Positions 36,722 to 45,459 of a stretch of DNA of 62,631 nucleotides are shown here, piece after piece. How positions within the stretch are numbered: position 1 is the stretch's first letter; each line of letters opens with the position of its first letter. The stretch is from NCBI RefSeq assembly GCF_000513275.1, contig NZ_CBVJ010000034.1, positions 1 through 62,631 of the forward strand, read 5' to 3'. The position numbers and the translations under genes are program-made. Source of the stretch: Paenibacillus gorillae (lineage in GTDB: Bacteria; Bacillota; Bacilli; Paenibacillales; Paenibacillaceae). The notes beneath the pieces were generated by a model. That model was not told the origin of the DNA. It saw only the letters and a program-made list of their open reading frames with translations, and did no database searches.

Positions 36722-37359
36722 GATGCGCTACCTTCCTTCTGAATGATTTTTTTCGTTAGCGACCTTCTAGGAAGCTTCCATTTGTAATGAACCGATAACA
36801 TACGAAGTGTAATGATTATGACGAATAGGAATAATAGATCCACAGTCGTGTGGAACCAGCCTTTTCCGATTGCCAGACCTGCCAGCATCGCCCAGACCGC
36901 ATAAATCTCATCTTTCAGAACGAGCGGCTTTCGTCCGGCCAGCACATCGCGGATAATGCCTCCCCCAATGCCTGTCAGCATGGCAGCGACCAGCACGGCG
37001 CTAATCGGATGCTGCATTTGCGTTGCGTAGAGCGCACCTTGAATCGCAAAGGCTGCAAGTCCAATCGCATCGAAAAAAGCCTCGCTTTTTCGCCAGGTTA
37101 GAATCCATCTTGCCGGAAGCAGAAAAGCAATCGTCATCGCAATAATGGCGATTTTGAACAAATGGCCCTGGCTCCACAACATCGTTACGGGCATGCCTAT
37201 CAGCAAATTGCGCACGACGCCTCCTCCAAATGCTGTAACGAGGCCTAGCACGAATACGCCCAAGATGTCGTATTCCTCCTCCATCGCGACAACGGCGCCG
37301 CTGACTGCAAAAGCTACCGTCCCGATGATGCTGAATACGCCAAAAATATCAACTTCCAA
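36718..37359 (-). CDS. UPF0126/TRIC-type membrane channel (YvgT-like)
   Basis: A polytopic membrane protein made of two homologous halves, each with the diagnostic glycine motif: TAFGGGVVRNLLIG and TGIGGGIIRDVLAG. Bacterial members are trimeric K+/cation channels or glycine-related transporters. Two starts are possible. TTG at 37359 has GGAGGAG 6 bases upstream and gives the family's usual N-terminus; ATG at 37416 has only GGGGA directly against it. A promoter-like TTGCGA-17-TAAAAT just upstream would place transcription start almost on the ATG, which also favours the TTG. Confidence 0.85.
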   Translation of the reverse strand: MEVDIFGVFSIIGTVAFAVSGAVVAMEEEYDILGVFVLGLVTAFGGGVVRNLLIGMPVTMLWSQGHLFKIAIIAMTIAFLLPARWILTWRKSEAFFDAIGLAAFAIQGALYATQMQHPISAVLVAAMLTGIGGGIIRDVLAGRKPLVLKDEIYAVWAMLAGLAIGKGWFHTTVDLLFLFVIIITLRMLSVHYKWKLPRRSLTKKIIQKEGSAS

Positions 37360-37624
37360 CTGATACTCCTCCGCTTCCGTATCCCGATCGCCCGAGTGGC
37401 GCATCGGTTGTGTCATTCCCCATTTTAGCCGCGGTTATTCGGTTTCGCAATGACAAGTTTGACGCAAATCGACATTTTCCACCTAATTGGGGACAACCTT
37501 CCTTGCAGACACGGCGCTTTGCAGCTATAAATAGCATTGTGCGGAAGCGGCTGTAGGCTTATACTGACAAAAGTAATTGTAAAAAGCATAGCCTTCGTTC
37601 GAACGAAAGGACGGTTTACCTATT

Positions 37625-38269
37625 ATGAAACAACGTATATTGATTTTTACCGGGGGCCGGTTAGGCGACTGGGCGACGAAGCTGGTCCAGCCTCAAGATT
37701 ATTTGATCGGCGCGGACAGCGGTGCTCTCTTCCTCATCCGAAATGGATTTACGCCAGATATCGCCATTGGCGATTTCGATTCCGTTACCGGGGATGAATT
37801 AGCGGAAATCCGCCTACATAGCAAAGCACTTATCGACTGCGACCCTATTGATAAAGATTTTACCGATACCGAAATGGCATTCCGTCGGGCTTTGGAGCAG
37901 CAGCCGTCGGAAATTGCGCTTATCGGCGCTCTTGGGACGAGATTCGACCACTCGCTTGCGAACGTTCATCTTCTATCCCTTGCACTGGAGCAAGAGGTCG
38001 CTGCCTCCATTATCGATGAGCATAACCAAATTCGATTGGCGCAGGGACCTCAGACACTTTCCTTGAACAAAGGCAATTATGCGCATGTATCTCTGCTCCC
38101 GTTGAGCCAGCAAGTGACGGGCATTTACTTAACGGGCTTTCAGTACCCGCTTGCTGACGCCACACTTCAAATCGGTCAATCGCTCGGTATCAGCAACGTC
38201 ATACTTGACGACAGCGGTACGATTCGTTTTGCGGAAGGCATATTGCTCATCATACAAAGCAAAGACTAG
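37625..38269 (+). CDS. thiN: Thiamine diphosphokinase
   Basis: A 214-residue thiamine pyrophosphokinase: LIGADSGALFLIRNG, PDIAIGDFDSV, the DKDFTDTEMAFRRA segment and ALIGALGTRFDHSLANVHLL, all typical catalytic-domain motifs; the C-terminal half is the strand-rich thiamine-binding domain. It makes thiamine diphosphate, the cofactor of the PDH E1 encoded 6 kb away. The stop codon lies in a terminator stem. Confidence 0.93.
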   Translation: MKQRILIFTGGRLGDWATKLVQPQDYLIGADSGALFLIRNGFTPDIAIGDFDSVTGDELAEIRLHSKALIDCDPIDKDFTDTEMAFRRALEQQPSEIALIGALGTRFDHSLANVHLLSLALEQEVAASIIDEHNQIRLAQGPQTLSLNKGNYAHVSLLPLSQQVTGIYLTGFQYPLADATLQIGQSLGISNVILDDSGTIRFAEGILLIIQSKD

Positions 38270-38298
38270 GGAGCGGTTCTCGACTCCCTAGTCTTTTT
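38261..38298 (+). terminator. Terminator of thiN
   Basis: Perfect 13-bp stem AAAGACTAGGGAG / CTCCCTAGTCTTT followed by TT; also close to the end of the convergent MutS2-like gene. Confidence 0.9.
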
Positions 38299-38310
38299 AA
38301 TTGGAGCTAG

Positions 38311-40314
38311 TTACACCAAATCTTCTCCCTTGGTCTCAATCTTCAGCCCCTCAACATGCTTGCGGCGAAGCTGCTTGCGGATCTTGCGGTTCTCCTTCGT
38401 CTCAAACACGATATCCATATCATAATCCTCGCCGGGATACAGCTTTTCTTTCGATATAGACAGCTTGAGGCGCTTCCGGTTGAACTTCATTTTCTCGCCT
38501 TGCACTTGGACAATCACTTCTCCGCGAGCGTCTGCGGCACGGTAGACGATGCCGATGCGTTTGAGCGGATAGATCCATACGGCATCGCCGACCTCCAGCT
38601 CTTTCTTTTTCAGAGCCACTGCTTCCTCTGTTGCCTCTGCCTCTGCCTTTGTCTCTGCTGCTCCTATTGAAGACTCTGCCGCTACCTCCTCTAGGCTAAA
38701 ATAAGGCTTTAACTCCTGCTCCTGCATCTGCTTGGGCGAAGACAATATTTCATCCGTTGAGTTTCCAGCTAGAATACCCACAGCGGAAGGACGGCTGACT
38801 GTCAGCTGTTCTGCCCTTTGAAGCACATGCTCGGGCAGCCCGCAGCGTCTGGCAATGGCAAAAGCATGACTGTCTCCCGCTTCCCCCAGTTCCAGACGAT
38901 AGAGAGGCCGCAGCGTCTCCGCGTCAAATGCCATTTTTGCATTCATGCAGCCCGCTGTTCGCGAAGCGAAGGTTTTGATCTCGTTAAAATGTGTGGTTGC
39001 CGCAACAAGCGATTTGCGCTGCAACAACTCTTCCAGTACCGCTATTGAAAGCGCGATTCCTTCGCTTGGATCGGTTCCAGCAGCCATCTCATCCAGCAGG
39101 AGCAGTGATCGTTCTCCCGCTGAATCCAGCATTTGCTTCAACACAGCCAGATGAGAAGAAAACGTGCTGAGCGACTGCTCAACGCTTTGCCCGTCCCCGA
39201 CATCAGCAATAATCCCCTTAAACAGCCCGAATCGGCTGTCTTCCCCTGCCGGTGCAAGCAGACCGGATTGAACCATCGCCGCCAGCAAGCCGATCGTCTT
39301 CAAAGCGACTGTTTTTCCGCCCGTATTAGGTCCGGTAATAATCAATTGCTTCCAGCGCAGACCAAGCTCGACGGTCAGCGGTTCCACATTGCTGCCAAGC
39401 AGAGGATGGCGGGCTTCAACGAGCCGAATGACGGGATGGTCGCTAAGCGTCGTTTTCCGTCCATCATAGGATCGTGACAGCTTGCCTCTCGCCATAATAA
39501 AATCAAAGGTTGCCATCGCCTCCCGGTTGCCCTTCAATTGCTGTACATGCGCATCCGCCAGATCCGATAATCCGGATAAAATAACGGTCCGCTCTCGCTC
39601 CTCCTCAGCGGCCCAGCTTTGAAGCTCGCTTTGCAAATCAGCTACATCAATCGGCTCGACATAAAGCGTCTGGCCGCTTGCCGATTCATCCCATACCGTT
39701 CCCGGCACCTGCTTGCGAAGCTCGCGCTTGATTGCGATAACGGAGCGCCCGCTTCGCTTACTAATGAACGACTCCTGAAGCGCTGATTTGTATTTGGATA
39801 GAGCACCTTGGAGCTTGCGTTCGATTTTGTCTTCGACAACGATGATCTGACGGCGTACCGATGCCAGACCGGGGCTGGCTTGGTCCGTCAACCGGCCGAA
39901 CCGGATGCAGCGTTCCAGCTCGCTCCGCAGCTCCGGGCAATCCCTCATGGAATCAGCGTAGCTGGCAATTGTCGGCGCCGTCTGCCGCTTGCTGTCCATG
40001 TAGCGCTTCATCTGTGCAATCGATACGAGCCAGATGAGCAGCTGTTCCAGCTCTGTTTCGTTGTAGACTCTTCCTTTGCCGAGCAGCGCCAGAAACGGAT
40101 CGATGCCTTCCATGGACGACAGCGGAACGCTTGCCCCCGTCGCCAGCAGATCGGCTGCCTCCTGCGTCTCGGTTAGCCACGCCATTACCCGATTGCGCTG
40201 ATTGCTAGGTTCCAGCTTTTCTGCCAGCATTTTGCCGCCAGGCGATACCGTATAGCCGATTAGCTTTTCCTTTATTTTGTCATACTCCAGTCGTTTCCAT
40301 GTCGCTTCGTTCAT
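38311..40314 (-). CDS. MutS2-like ATPase lacking the Smr domain
   Basis: A 667-residue MutS-family protein of the MutS2 type: an N-terminal helical/clamp region, then the ATPase with Walker A GPNTGGKTVALKT, the LFKGIIADVGDGQSVEQSLSTFSSH core and Walker B LLLLDEMAAGTDP. MutS2 proteins are usually about 780 residues and end in an Smr nuclease domain; here the C-terminus is a short KOW-like basic segment (VGDAVWIYPLKRIGIVYR) and a basic tail, with no Smr. It may act on recombination intermediates or stalled ribosomes without the nuclease. AAGGAGC is 12 bases before the ATG. Confidence 0.85.
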   Translation of the reverse strand: MNEATWKRLEYDKIKEKLIGYTVSPGGKMLAEKLEPSNQRNRVMAWLTETQEAADLLATGASVPLSSMEGIDPFLALLGKGRVYNETELEQLLIWLVSIAQMKRYMDSKRQTAPTIASYADSMRDCPELRSELERCIRFGRLTDQASPGLASVRRQIIVVEDKIERKLQGALSKYKSALQESFISKRSGRSVIAIKRELRKQVPGTVWDESASGQTLYVEPIDVADLQSELQSWAAEEERERTVILSGLSDLADAHVQQLKGNREAMATFDFIMARGKLSRSYDGRKTTLSDHPVIRLVEARHPLLGSNVEPLTVELGLRWKQLIITGPNTGGKTVALKTIGLLAAMVQSGLLAPAGEDSRFGLFKGIIADVGDGQSVEQSLSTFSSHLAVLKQMLDSAGERSLLLLDEMAAGTDPSEGIALSIAVLEELLQRKSLVAATTHFNEIKTFASRTAGCMNAKMAFDAETLRPLYRLELGEAGDSHAFAIARRCGLPEHVLQRAEQLTVSRPSAVGILAGNSTDEILSSPKQMQEQELKPYFSLEEVAAESSIGAAETKAEAEATEEAVALKKKELEVGDAVWIYPLKRIGIVYRAADARGEVIVQVQGEKMKFNRKRLKLSISKEKLYPGEDYDMDIVFETKENRKIRKQLRRKHVEGLKIETKGEDLV

Positions 40315-40348
40315 TTGTACATTTCAGCTCCTTTTTTCATCTACAAAC

Positions 40349-40390
40349 AAAAAAACAGGAACAGAACGCTATGCGCTCCATTCCTGTTCC
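40349..40390 (-). terminator. Terminator/attenuator in the leader of the MutS2-like gene
   Basis: Minus-strand GGAACAG ... CTGTTCC stem with an inner GAGCGC / GCGTTC stem, followed by a run of seven T. It lies only 35 bases before the MutS2-like start and on the same strand. Confidence 0.75.
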
Positions 40391-40480
40391 ATTTGTCAGC
40401 TCTCCCGTTAGATGCAAATGATAAGACGGAAATATAGCCTTTTTCTACTCTAGGCCTATCCCGTTCCGTATTTGCAAATG

Positions 40481-40508
40481 AAAAAAACCGTGCTCGAAAG
40501 AGCACGGT
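40481..40508 (-). terminator. Strong minus-strand terminator
   Basis: Perfect 9-bp stem ACCGTGCTC / GAGCACGGT followed by seven T. It probably ends transcripts of the surface-protein gene at 40774, with a 3' region of about 270 bases. Confidence 0.88.
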
Positions 40509-40548
40509 GATTGGGCCGCTGACTAATGTCATTTAGGCGGAATCCACA

Positions 40549-40688
40549 TGTTCTTAACCCTTGGTACCGGAATTTAACATGGGACAAAGCAATATAAGCA
40601 TGCCAATTCATATGAATTGAACAAGCCTAATGAAGCATCGCTTAGCCGGATTAAATCCGATTTATCCAATTTAGGAGTTAAGAACACC
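40549..40688 (-). other. Possible structured 3' region or small RNA
   Basis: A 10-bp inverted repeat (TGTTCTTAAC at 40549-40558, GTTAAGAACA at 40677-40686) closes 118 bases that contain smaller dyads (CGGATTAAATCCG, AATTCATATGAATT). The strong terminator at 40481-40508 follows it on the minus strand. No gene in 40315-40773. It may be a stable 3' UTR-derived RNA; I could not match it to a known riboswitch. Confidence 0.35.
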
Positions 40689-40773
40689 TGTAATCATTAA
40701 AATTTCCCCTTCCAAATGACAAATCAATTTCTCCCTTACTCTAATACAATTAAATGGATAAAGTCAACAGCAA

Positions 40774-43068
40774 TCATTTGAAAAGCACCCGAATCAAAGA
40801 CTCGCTTATCCGTTTCATGACACGGTAGCCGGCTTCCGAAGCAGTGGCAATGCCATCCTCATTCGGCCAGCAATAGCCATTGACCATGCAACTGCCGTCA
40901 TCGTGAACGATAAGTTTGCCCAACAGCCCAACTACTGCCCATTCAGGTCTTTCTCTGCGAGGCGTGTAATCCATTTCCCCATCATAAAGCGGGTTAATCA
41001 TCCGTTGTCCTTGCTCATCGATAAGCATTCTGCCAAAATCATCTCGGAGGAACATATCCTGCCACTGCAACTCGCAAGCATCGCCGATCATAGCTGGCGT
41101 TGCGCTAATGATGCCAAGCACATACTGATCCTCAGCAGTCGCAAGCCGTATCTTCTCTCCTTCAAGGGTAACAAAATAACCGGCATCGATTGCTTCCCCG
41201 CTGACCGTCTCGAACATTTCCGCGTAATCTGCCGCTGTCGGACTTACGACAGCTCCGTCGAGAAATACATTGCCGTTAGGTCCATCCAGCACAATCGAGT
41301 TCAAAGTTGGACCAACAGCCAAACCGTTCGCAATATGGAATGAGTTCGGAAACCGTGCCGTGCCGTTCTCGCCCATAATATAAGCGCCAGTTAAACCACC
41401 CGTATTGGTATTGCTTCCCCCGGCAAATGAGTTTATTGCGTCAGCGACGGTACCTGCCCCGAATGTGACAGAGTTATCGCCGCTCGCTATCGTACCGTTC
41501 CCTGAAGCATGGGAGCGCATACCCGATGCAAGAGTAAATGCCCCCGCCGCTGTAGACTCGCTTCCCGTTGCTTGCGTGTTAAAGCCGAGTGAAAACGAGT
41601 TTTCCCCGCCAGCTGTTGTTCCATTTCCTTGTGCATGAGAATTTACACCATTCGCTTGTGTACCAAGCCCTTCAGCGTGACCACGGAAACCATTCGCAAT
41701 CGTTCCTTCTCCTTCTGTATGGGAGAAGTCTCCGTTGGCCTGGCAGTTCATACCTTCAGCGTGAGAAGCCAGACCCGTTGCTTGTGAGCCTCGACCTTCT
41801 GCATGCCCATCTGCTCCGCTTGCCACTGTTCCGGTGCCTTCTGCATGAGAGGAATTTCCAGTCGCCTGCGTGAACGAGCCTTCAGCGTGCGCAGCGTCCA
41901 TCGTTGCTTGTGTGTTAAAGCCTTCAGCGTGGGAATTGCTGCCTGTTGCCTTTGCTCCTCCTCCCTCCGCATGGGCATTAAGATTGCTGGCTACTGTATC
42001 GGCTCCTTCTGTATGAGCATTACTGCCGCTGGCTGTCGTTCTGGCACCTTCCGCATGAGCATTGCCGCCGCTGGCTGTCGTGGTGTCTCCTTCCGCATGA
42101 GCGCCGCCGCCGCTGGCTAACGTGTTGTTCCCTTCGGCATGAGCGCCGATACCACTTGCTGTAGTGTTATTCCCTTCGGCATGGGCGCCATCGGCACTAG
42201 CTGTAGAATTGCTGCCCTCCGCGTGAGAGTTATTGCCAATGGCTGAGGTGCTGTTGCCTTCTGCATGACTGTTATTCCCGTTAGAGACTGACTGATTCCC
42301 CTCTGCATGAGAAAACTCTCCGTTTGCTACCGTCATGCCGCCTTCGGCATGAGCGCCATGACCATCTGCCAGCGTTCCTTCACCTTCTACGTGAGAGGCT
42401 TCCGCGTTTATAGTCGTCAGTGTATTTCTTCCTTCAGCAAATGAGCAGGCTCCCAGCGCGACAGCGTTACAGCCTATGACAAGGGGAGGCCCTTGCGGCC
42501 CTTGCGGCCCTGTCGCTCCAGGCGCTCCAGGCGGTCCGGCAGGCCCTTGCGGTCCAGAAACTCCTTCTGAAATGATGATATCCAGTTGGTTTTTAATATT
42601 CAGAACCAATACATAGATTTCATTAATCTTCGTTTCAATCGTTTCCATTCTCGTAATAGCTGCTCCTACCATGATGATGAAGACGTTCATCGTAACAGCC
42701 ATTGCAACATTAATCGTATTAAATAGATTGGATTGTCTAAGCATCAATTCAATAATGGATGATCGTATCGCATGCTCGCTTCTATTCGAACAATGACGTT
42801 GAATCCACTCATTGATGGTAGACATCATTTCATTCTGTTGTTCGACTGCAGCCTGTTCTCCAGACATTGCTAACGGAACTATGGCACTCCATTCAGTTAA
42901 TGCGCTTTGTAATAATTGAAGCTGCTTCTTAGAAGCTTTAATCGAAGTACAGGATCTTGCTCTAATTACCTTGCAGCATCTAAAACGTTTATGAGGATGA
43001 AACCGCCTTAACTTTTTCTTTTTCAATTTATGCTTGCTAGATTTTTTCTTCGATTCAGGACAGCCCAT
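40774..43068 (-). CDS. Collagen-like / YadA-head-like surface protein with peptidase G2 domain
   Basis: A 764-residue modular protein. In order: a very basic N-terminus with Cys pairs (residues 1-45), a helical region, a hydrophobic segment (NVAMAVTMNVFIIMVGAA, about 120-140), a short coiled coil (METIETKINEIYVLVLNIK), eight Gly-X-Y triplets (172-195), about 25 repeats of 14 residues with the core HAEG-X-X-T-X-A-X-G (to about 560), and a C-terminal domain of about 160 residues (ADYAEMFE ... GYFVTLEGEKIR ... VLGIISATPAMIGDA ... FLRDDFGR) resembling the peptidase G2 autoproteolytic domain of phage tail appendages. The repeats look like the beta-roll head of trimeric adhesins. Lack of a normal signal peptide suggests a spore-surface or intracellularly assembled trimeric fibre. 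Start at 43068 follows AGGAGGTGG by 9 bases. Confidence 0.85.
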   Translation of the reverse strand: MGCPESKKKSSKHKLKKKKLRRFHPHKRFRCCKVIRARSCTSIKASKKQLQLLQSALTEWSAIVPLAMSGEQAAVEQQNEMMSTINEWIQRHCSNRSEHAIRSSIIELMLRQSNLFNTINVAMAVTMNVFIIMVGAAITRMETIETKINEIYVLVLNIKNQLDIIISEGVSGPQGPAGPPGAPGATGPQGPQGPPLVIGCNAVALGACSFAEGRNTLTTINAEASHVEGEGTLADGHGAHAEGGMTVANGEFSHAEGNQSVSNGNNSHAEGNSTSAIGNNSHAEGSNSTASADGAHAEGNNTTASGIGAHAEGNNTLASGGGAHAEGDTTTASGGNAHAEGARTTASGSNAHTEGADTVASNLNAHAEGGGAKATGSNSHAEGFNTQATMDAAHAEGSFTQATGNSSHAEGTGTVASGADGHAEGRGSQATGLASHAEGMNCQANGDFSHTEGEGTIANGFRGHAEGLGTQANGVNSHAQGNGTTAGGENSFSLGFNTQATGSESTAAGAFTLASGMRSHASGNGTIASGDNSVTFGAGTVADAINSFAGGSNTNTGGLTGAYIMGENGTARFPNSFHIANGLAVGPTLNSIVLDGPNGNVFLDGAVVSPTAADYAEMFETVSGEAIDAGYFVTLEGEKIRLATAEDQYVLGIISATPAMIGDACELQWQDMFLRDDFGRMLIDEQGQRMINPLYDGEMDYTPRRERPEWAVVGLLGKLIVHDDGSCMVNGYCWPNEDGIATASEAGYRVMKRISESLIRVLFK

Positions 43069-43286
43069 TGATTCCCGCCACCTCCTAAATGTCTGTGACA
43101 TCATATTCAGAAGTGTGCGAATAAACTGTTTTTCAGCCTAACGGCTTAAGATATTCATACTGTCATGGGATCATAGCCTGGAAAAATCTCATCTTAACCT
43201 AACCGGATATTTGCTGACCTCAATTAAAAAACCTTAAAACAGCCGCTGGTTAACCTCTTAACCAACGATCATTCTAAGGTATATTC

Positions 43287-44069
43287 TCACAGAGCTATAG
43301 ATTGGCCCGTCTTCGCGAACCTTGCGCAGTCTGGCAACTGATACTGCTTTCTTAAATCGATATCATGAGACATATGCGTAAAATAAACGGATCCCGGTGT
43401 CCAGAGCTTTATAAGCTCCAGCGCCTCGGTAACATCGTAGACCGATCTCGTCTCATAAGCAAAATCTTCTTTATAGAAGCTGGTTCCAAGCACGAGCAAA
43501 TCGAGGCCGTAAAGCGGCTTCTGCTGTTCCTCCGTCATGCCGATCGCATCCGAGCAATACGCCCAGCTGTATGCCTTCGACAGATGATCGAATCGATAGG
43601 CGTAAGAATAACCGTTCTTGCCATGGTTTACCCGCCAACAGGAAATCTGCCATTCCCCAAGCTGCATCGGTTCGTCGTTTGCAGTGAACTGAATTTGACG
43701 ATGAAGCCACGGAAAACGCTCGTTGATTTCCGCAATAACCTCTGCCGGAGCAAAGGCTTGCCCGGTTTTACCCAGCCATCTGCATGCATCCGCCCATTCC
43801 ACAAGCCCGCCGATATGGTCGAAATGGGCATGGGTGAGCAATATTTGATCAACTGTCCGCAAGCCTGCCGACTCCATTTGTTTACCCCAGTCAGGACCGC
43901 AATCGATCAGCGTCGTTCCGCTGTCGGCGTCCTCAATCTGAACCAGCGAACGAAATCTGCGGTTTACACCGCCGTCTTCCGCTCTCGCTTCCGAGCAAAC
44001 CTCGCAATCGCAGTATACACGAGGCACGCCCATCGAATCGCCCGTACCGCGGAAAATCAGCTTCGTCAT
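43287..44069 (-). CDS. MBL-fold metallo-hydrolase (PhnP-like)
   Basis: A 260-residue metallo-beta-lactamase-fold protein. The N-terminus GTGDSMGVPRVYCDCEVC with a Cys cluster matches PhnP-type cyclic phosphodiesterases, and the metal motif is THAHFDHIGGL; a second His lies in the final third (YFTHMSHDIDL). Probably a phosphodiesterase of small cyclic phosphates. Its ATG at 44069 overlaps the stop of the GNAT gene upstream (ATGA), which decides the start. Confidence 0.85.
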   Translation of the reverse strand: MTKLIFRGTGDSMGVPRVYCDCEVCSEARAEDGGVNRRFRSLVQIEDADSGTTLIDCGPDWGKQMESAGLRTVDQILLTHAHFDHIGGLVEWADACRWLGKTGQAFAPAEVIAEINERFPWLHRQIQFTANDEPMQLGEWQISCWRVNHGKNGYSYAYRFDHLSKAYSWAYCSDAIGMTEEQQKPLYGLDLLVLGTSFYKEDFAYETRSVYDVTEALELIKLWTPGSVYFTHMSHDIDLRKQYQLPDCARFAKTGQSIAL

Positions 44070-44740
44070 ATTGGCAGCAGCTCGACTTGCTCCATTCCAC
44101 GGAGCTGTTCCATCATCGCCAGCCAAGCCTCTGGCTTGTTAGGCAGTGCCGAATAGTAACCTTCCAGAAATGCGACTACAAGTGCAGCCGGAATGGAAGT
44201 CCGGTCTTCGTCAGCCGGCAGGAAGCTGAGATTCAAGCCCTCAACCGCTCGACCCTCATGATCCCAGGACGGGTGAACATAGTTGATTGCCAATTGTTTA
44301 TAGCCCATATGTGAGAGCACCTCGCGGCGCACGAAAGGGCTCATCGGCGTCACACCGCCAAAGCCATGCTGCTCTTCGCTGCCATAAGGATTGTAGATTT
44401 CCGCAAACATGCCGATGGGTTCTGTTCCGGATTGCTCTGCAAGCCGGGCCAGATCCTTCTCCCTGCTGCGCATCAGAAAACGGCCGATCCCTTTGGAATG
44501 CTCGCCAATAATCGTAAAGTCCGTCATTGCGACGCGAAGGTCGGGGTAATAGCGGTATTCGGTCGAACCTACAACCTCACCGTTCTCCACAGCGACATAG
44601 ACATGAATGGCCGGGTCCTCCAAAGGCTCCTTCCAGAGCTCATAAGCGAGAACTTCCTCCGGCGGAAAAATACGTCCCAGCAGCTTGTGAAGCTCTGCAA
44701 AATAAGGGTCCTCGATCGAGGTAATACGATGGTAGATCAT
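44066..44740 (-). CDS. GNAT-family acetyltransferase
   Basis: A 224-residue acetyltransferase-like protein. The acetyl-CoA loop is less typical (IGEHSKGIGRFLMRSREKDL), with strand-forming VYVAVENGEVVGSTEYRYYP before it. No known substrate. GAGGAGC lies 7 bases before the ATG, and it overlaps the MBL gene downstream by four bases. Confidence 0.75.
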   Translation of the reverse strand: MIYHRITSIEDPYFAELHKLLGRIFPPEEVLAYELWKEPLEDPAIHVYVAVENGEVVGSTEYRYYPDLRVAMTDFTIIGEHSKGIGRFLMRSREKDLARLAEQSGTEPIGMFAEIYNPYGSEEQHGFGGVTPMSPFVRREVLSHMGYKQLAINYVHPSWDHEGRAVEGLNLSFLPADEDRTSIPAALVVAFLEGYYSALPNKPEAWLAMMEQLRGMEQVELLPI

Positions 44741-44765
44741 AACTTAAGCTCCTCTCTGATGTTCC

Positions 44766-45434
44766 TTATTCCGAATATGTAGTAAACGGATTTCTCCATT
44801 CCATAAGTACGGCATAATTGCCGGATTGCTCATCATCCAAATAATTGGCGGCAATGCCAACTGGCGTCCTGCCGCAGCGCAGCAAGAAATTGATGACCGG
44901 ATCCTGAAGCTCGCCTGCCATAACCCGGTCGACATATTGATCTGGCGTAAGCTCGGCAGCATGCAGATGGTAACCAGGCATCCGGCCTGCGCCAAGCAAC
45001 CTGCTTAGACCAAGATGCACAACCGTCTCATACATGGACTGCATCAGCCACTTCCCGATACCAGTCTTCCGGTATTCCGGTATGACGCAAATGTCAGCGA
45101 CGTACAGAGTATCCCCGTTCGGATTATGATTGCGGATATAACCGTTATCCGTTATCGTTTCCCAGCTGTGATCATGGCCATAATCCTTCATGTCAACCAT
45201 TAACCCGGTCATGGAGCCAACAATGCGTCCGTCTATTTCGGCGCACAAAGCACCTTGCGGAAATCGGCTAACATGCTCGATCATCTGATCCCTGCTCCAC
45301 CAGAGCTCCTCGGGATACGGGGGAGGAAAGCTTTCCCGCTGCACGTCGATCATAGCCTCGAAGTCCCGCTCCGTGTACTGGCGAATCACCGCTTTAACAG
45401 GTGTCCCGTTAAATACATAGAAGCTTTTACGCAT
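44766..45434 (-). CDS. GNAT-family acetyltransferase (YhcX N-terminal-like)
   Basis: A 222-residue GNAT protein with the acetyl-CoA motif VIPEYRKTGIGKWLMQSMYE preceded by strand LYVADICV. Together with the nitrilase-type gene 25 bases upstream on the same strand it corresponds to the two halves of Bacillus YhcX, which is a single GNAT-nitrilase fusion of about the same total length (222 + 286). AAGGAGG lies 8 bases before the ATG. Confidence 0.85.
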   Translation of the reverse strand: MRKSFYVFNGTPVKAVIRQYTERDFEAMIDVQRESFPPPYPEELWWSRDQMIEHVSRFPQGALCAEIDGRIVGSMTGLMVDMKDYGHDHSWETITDNGYIRNHNPNGDTLYVADICVIPEYRKTGIGKWLMQSMYETVVHLGLSRLLGAGRMPGYHLHAAELTPDQYVDRVMAGELQDPVINFLLRCGRTPVGIAANYLDDEQSGNYAVLMEWRNPFTTYSE

Positions 45435-45459
45435 CTCATTGTCCTCCTTCGCGCTGACT

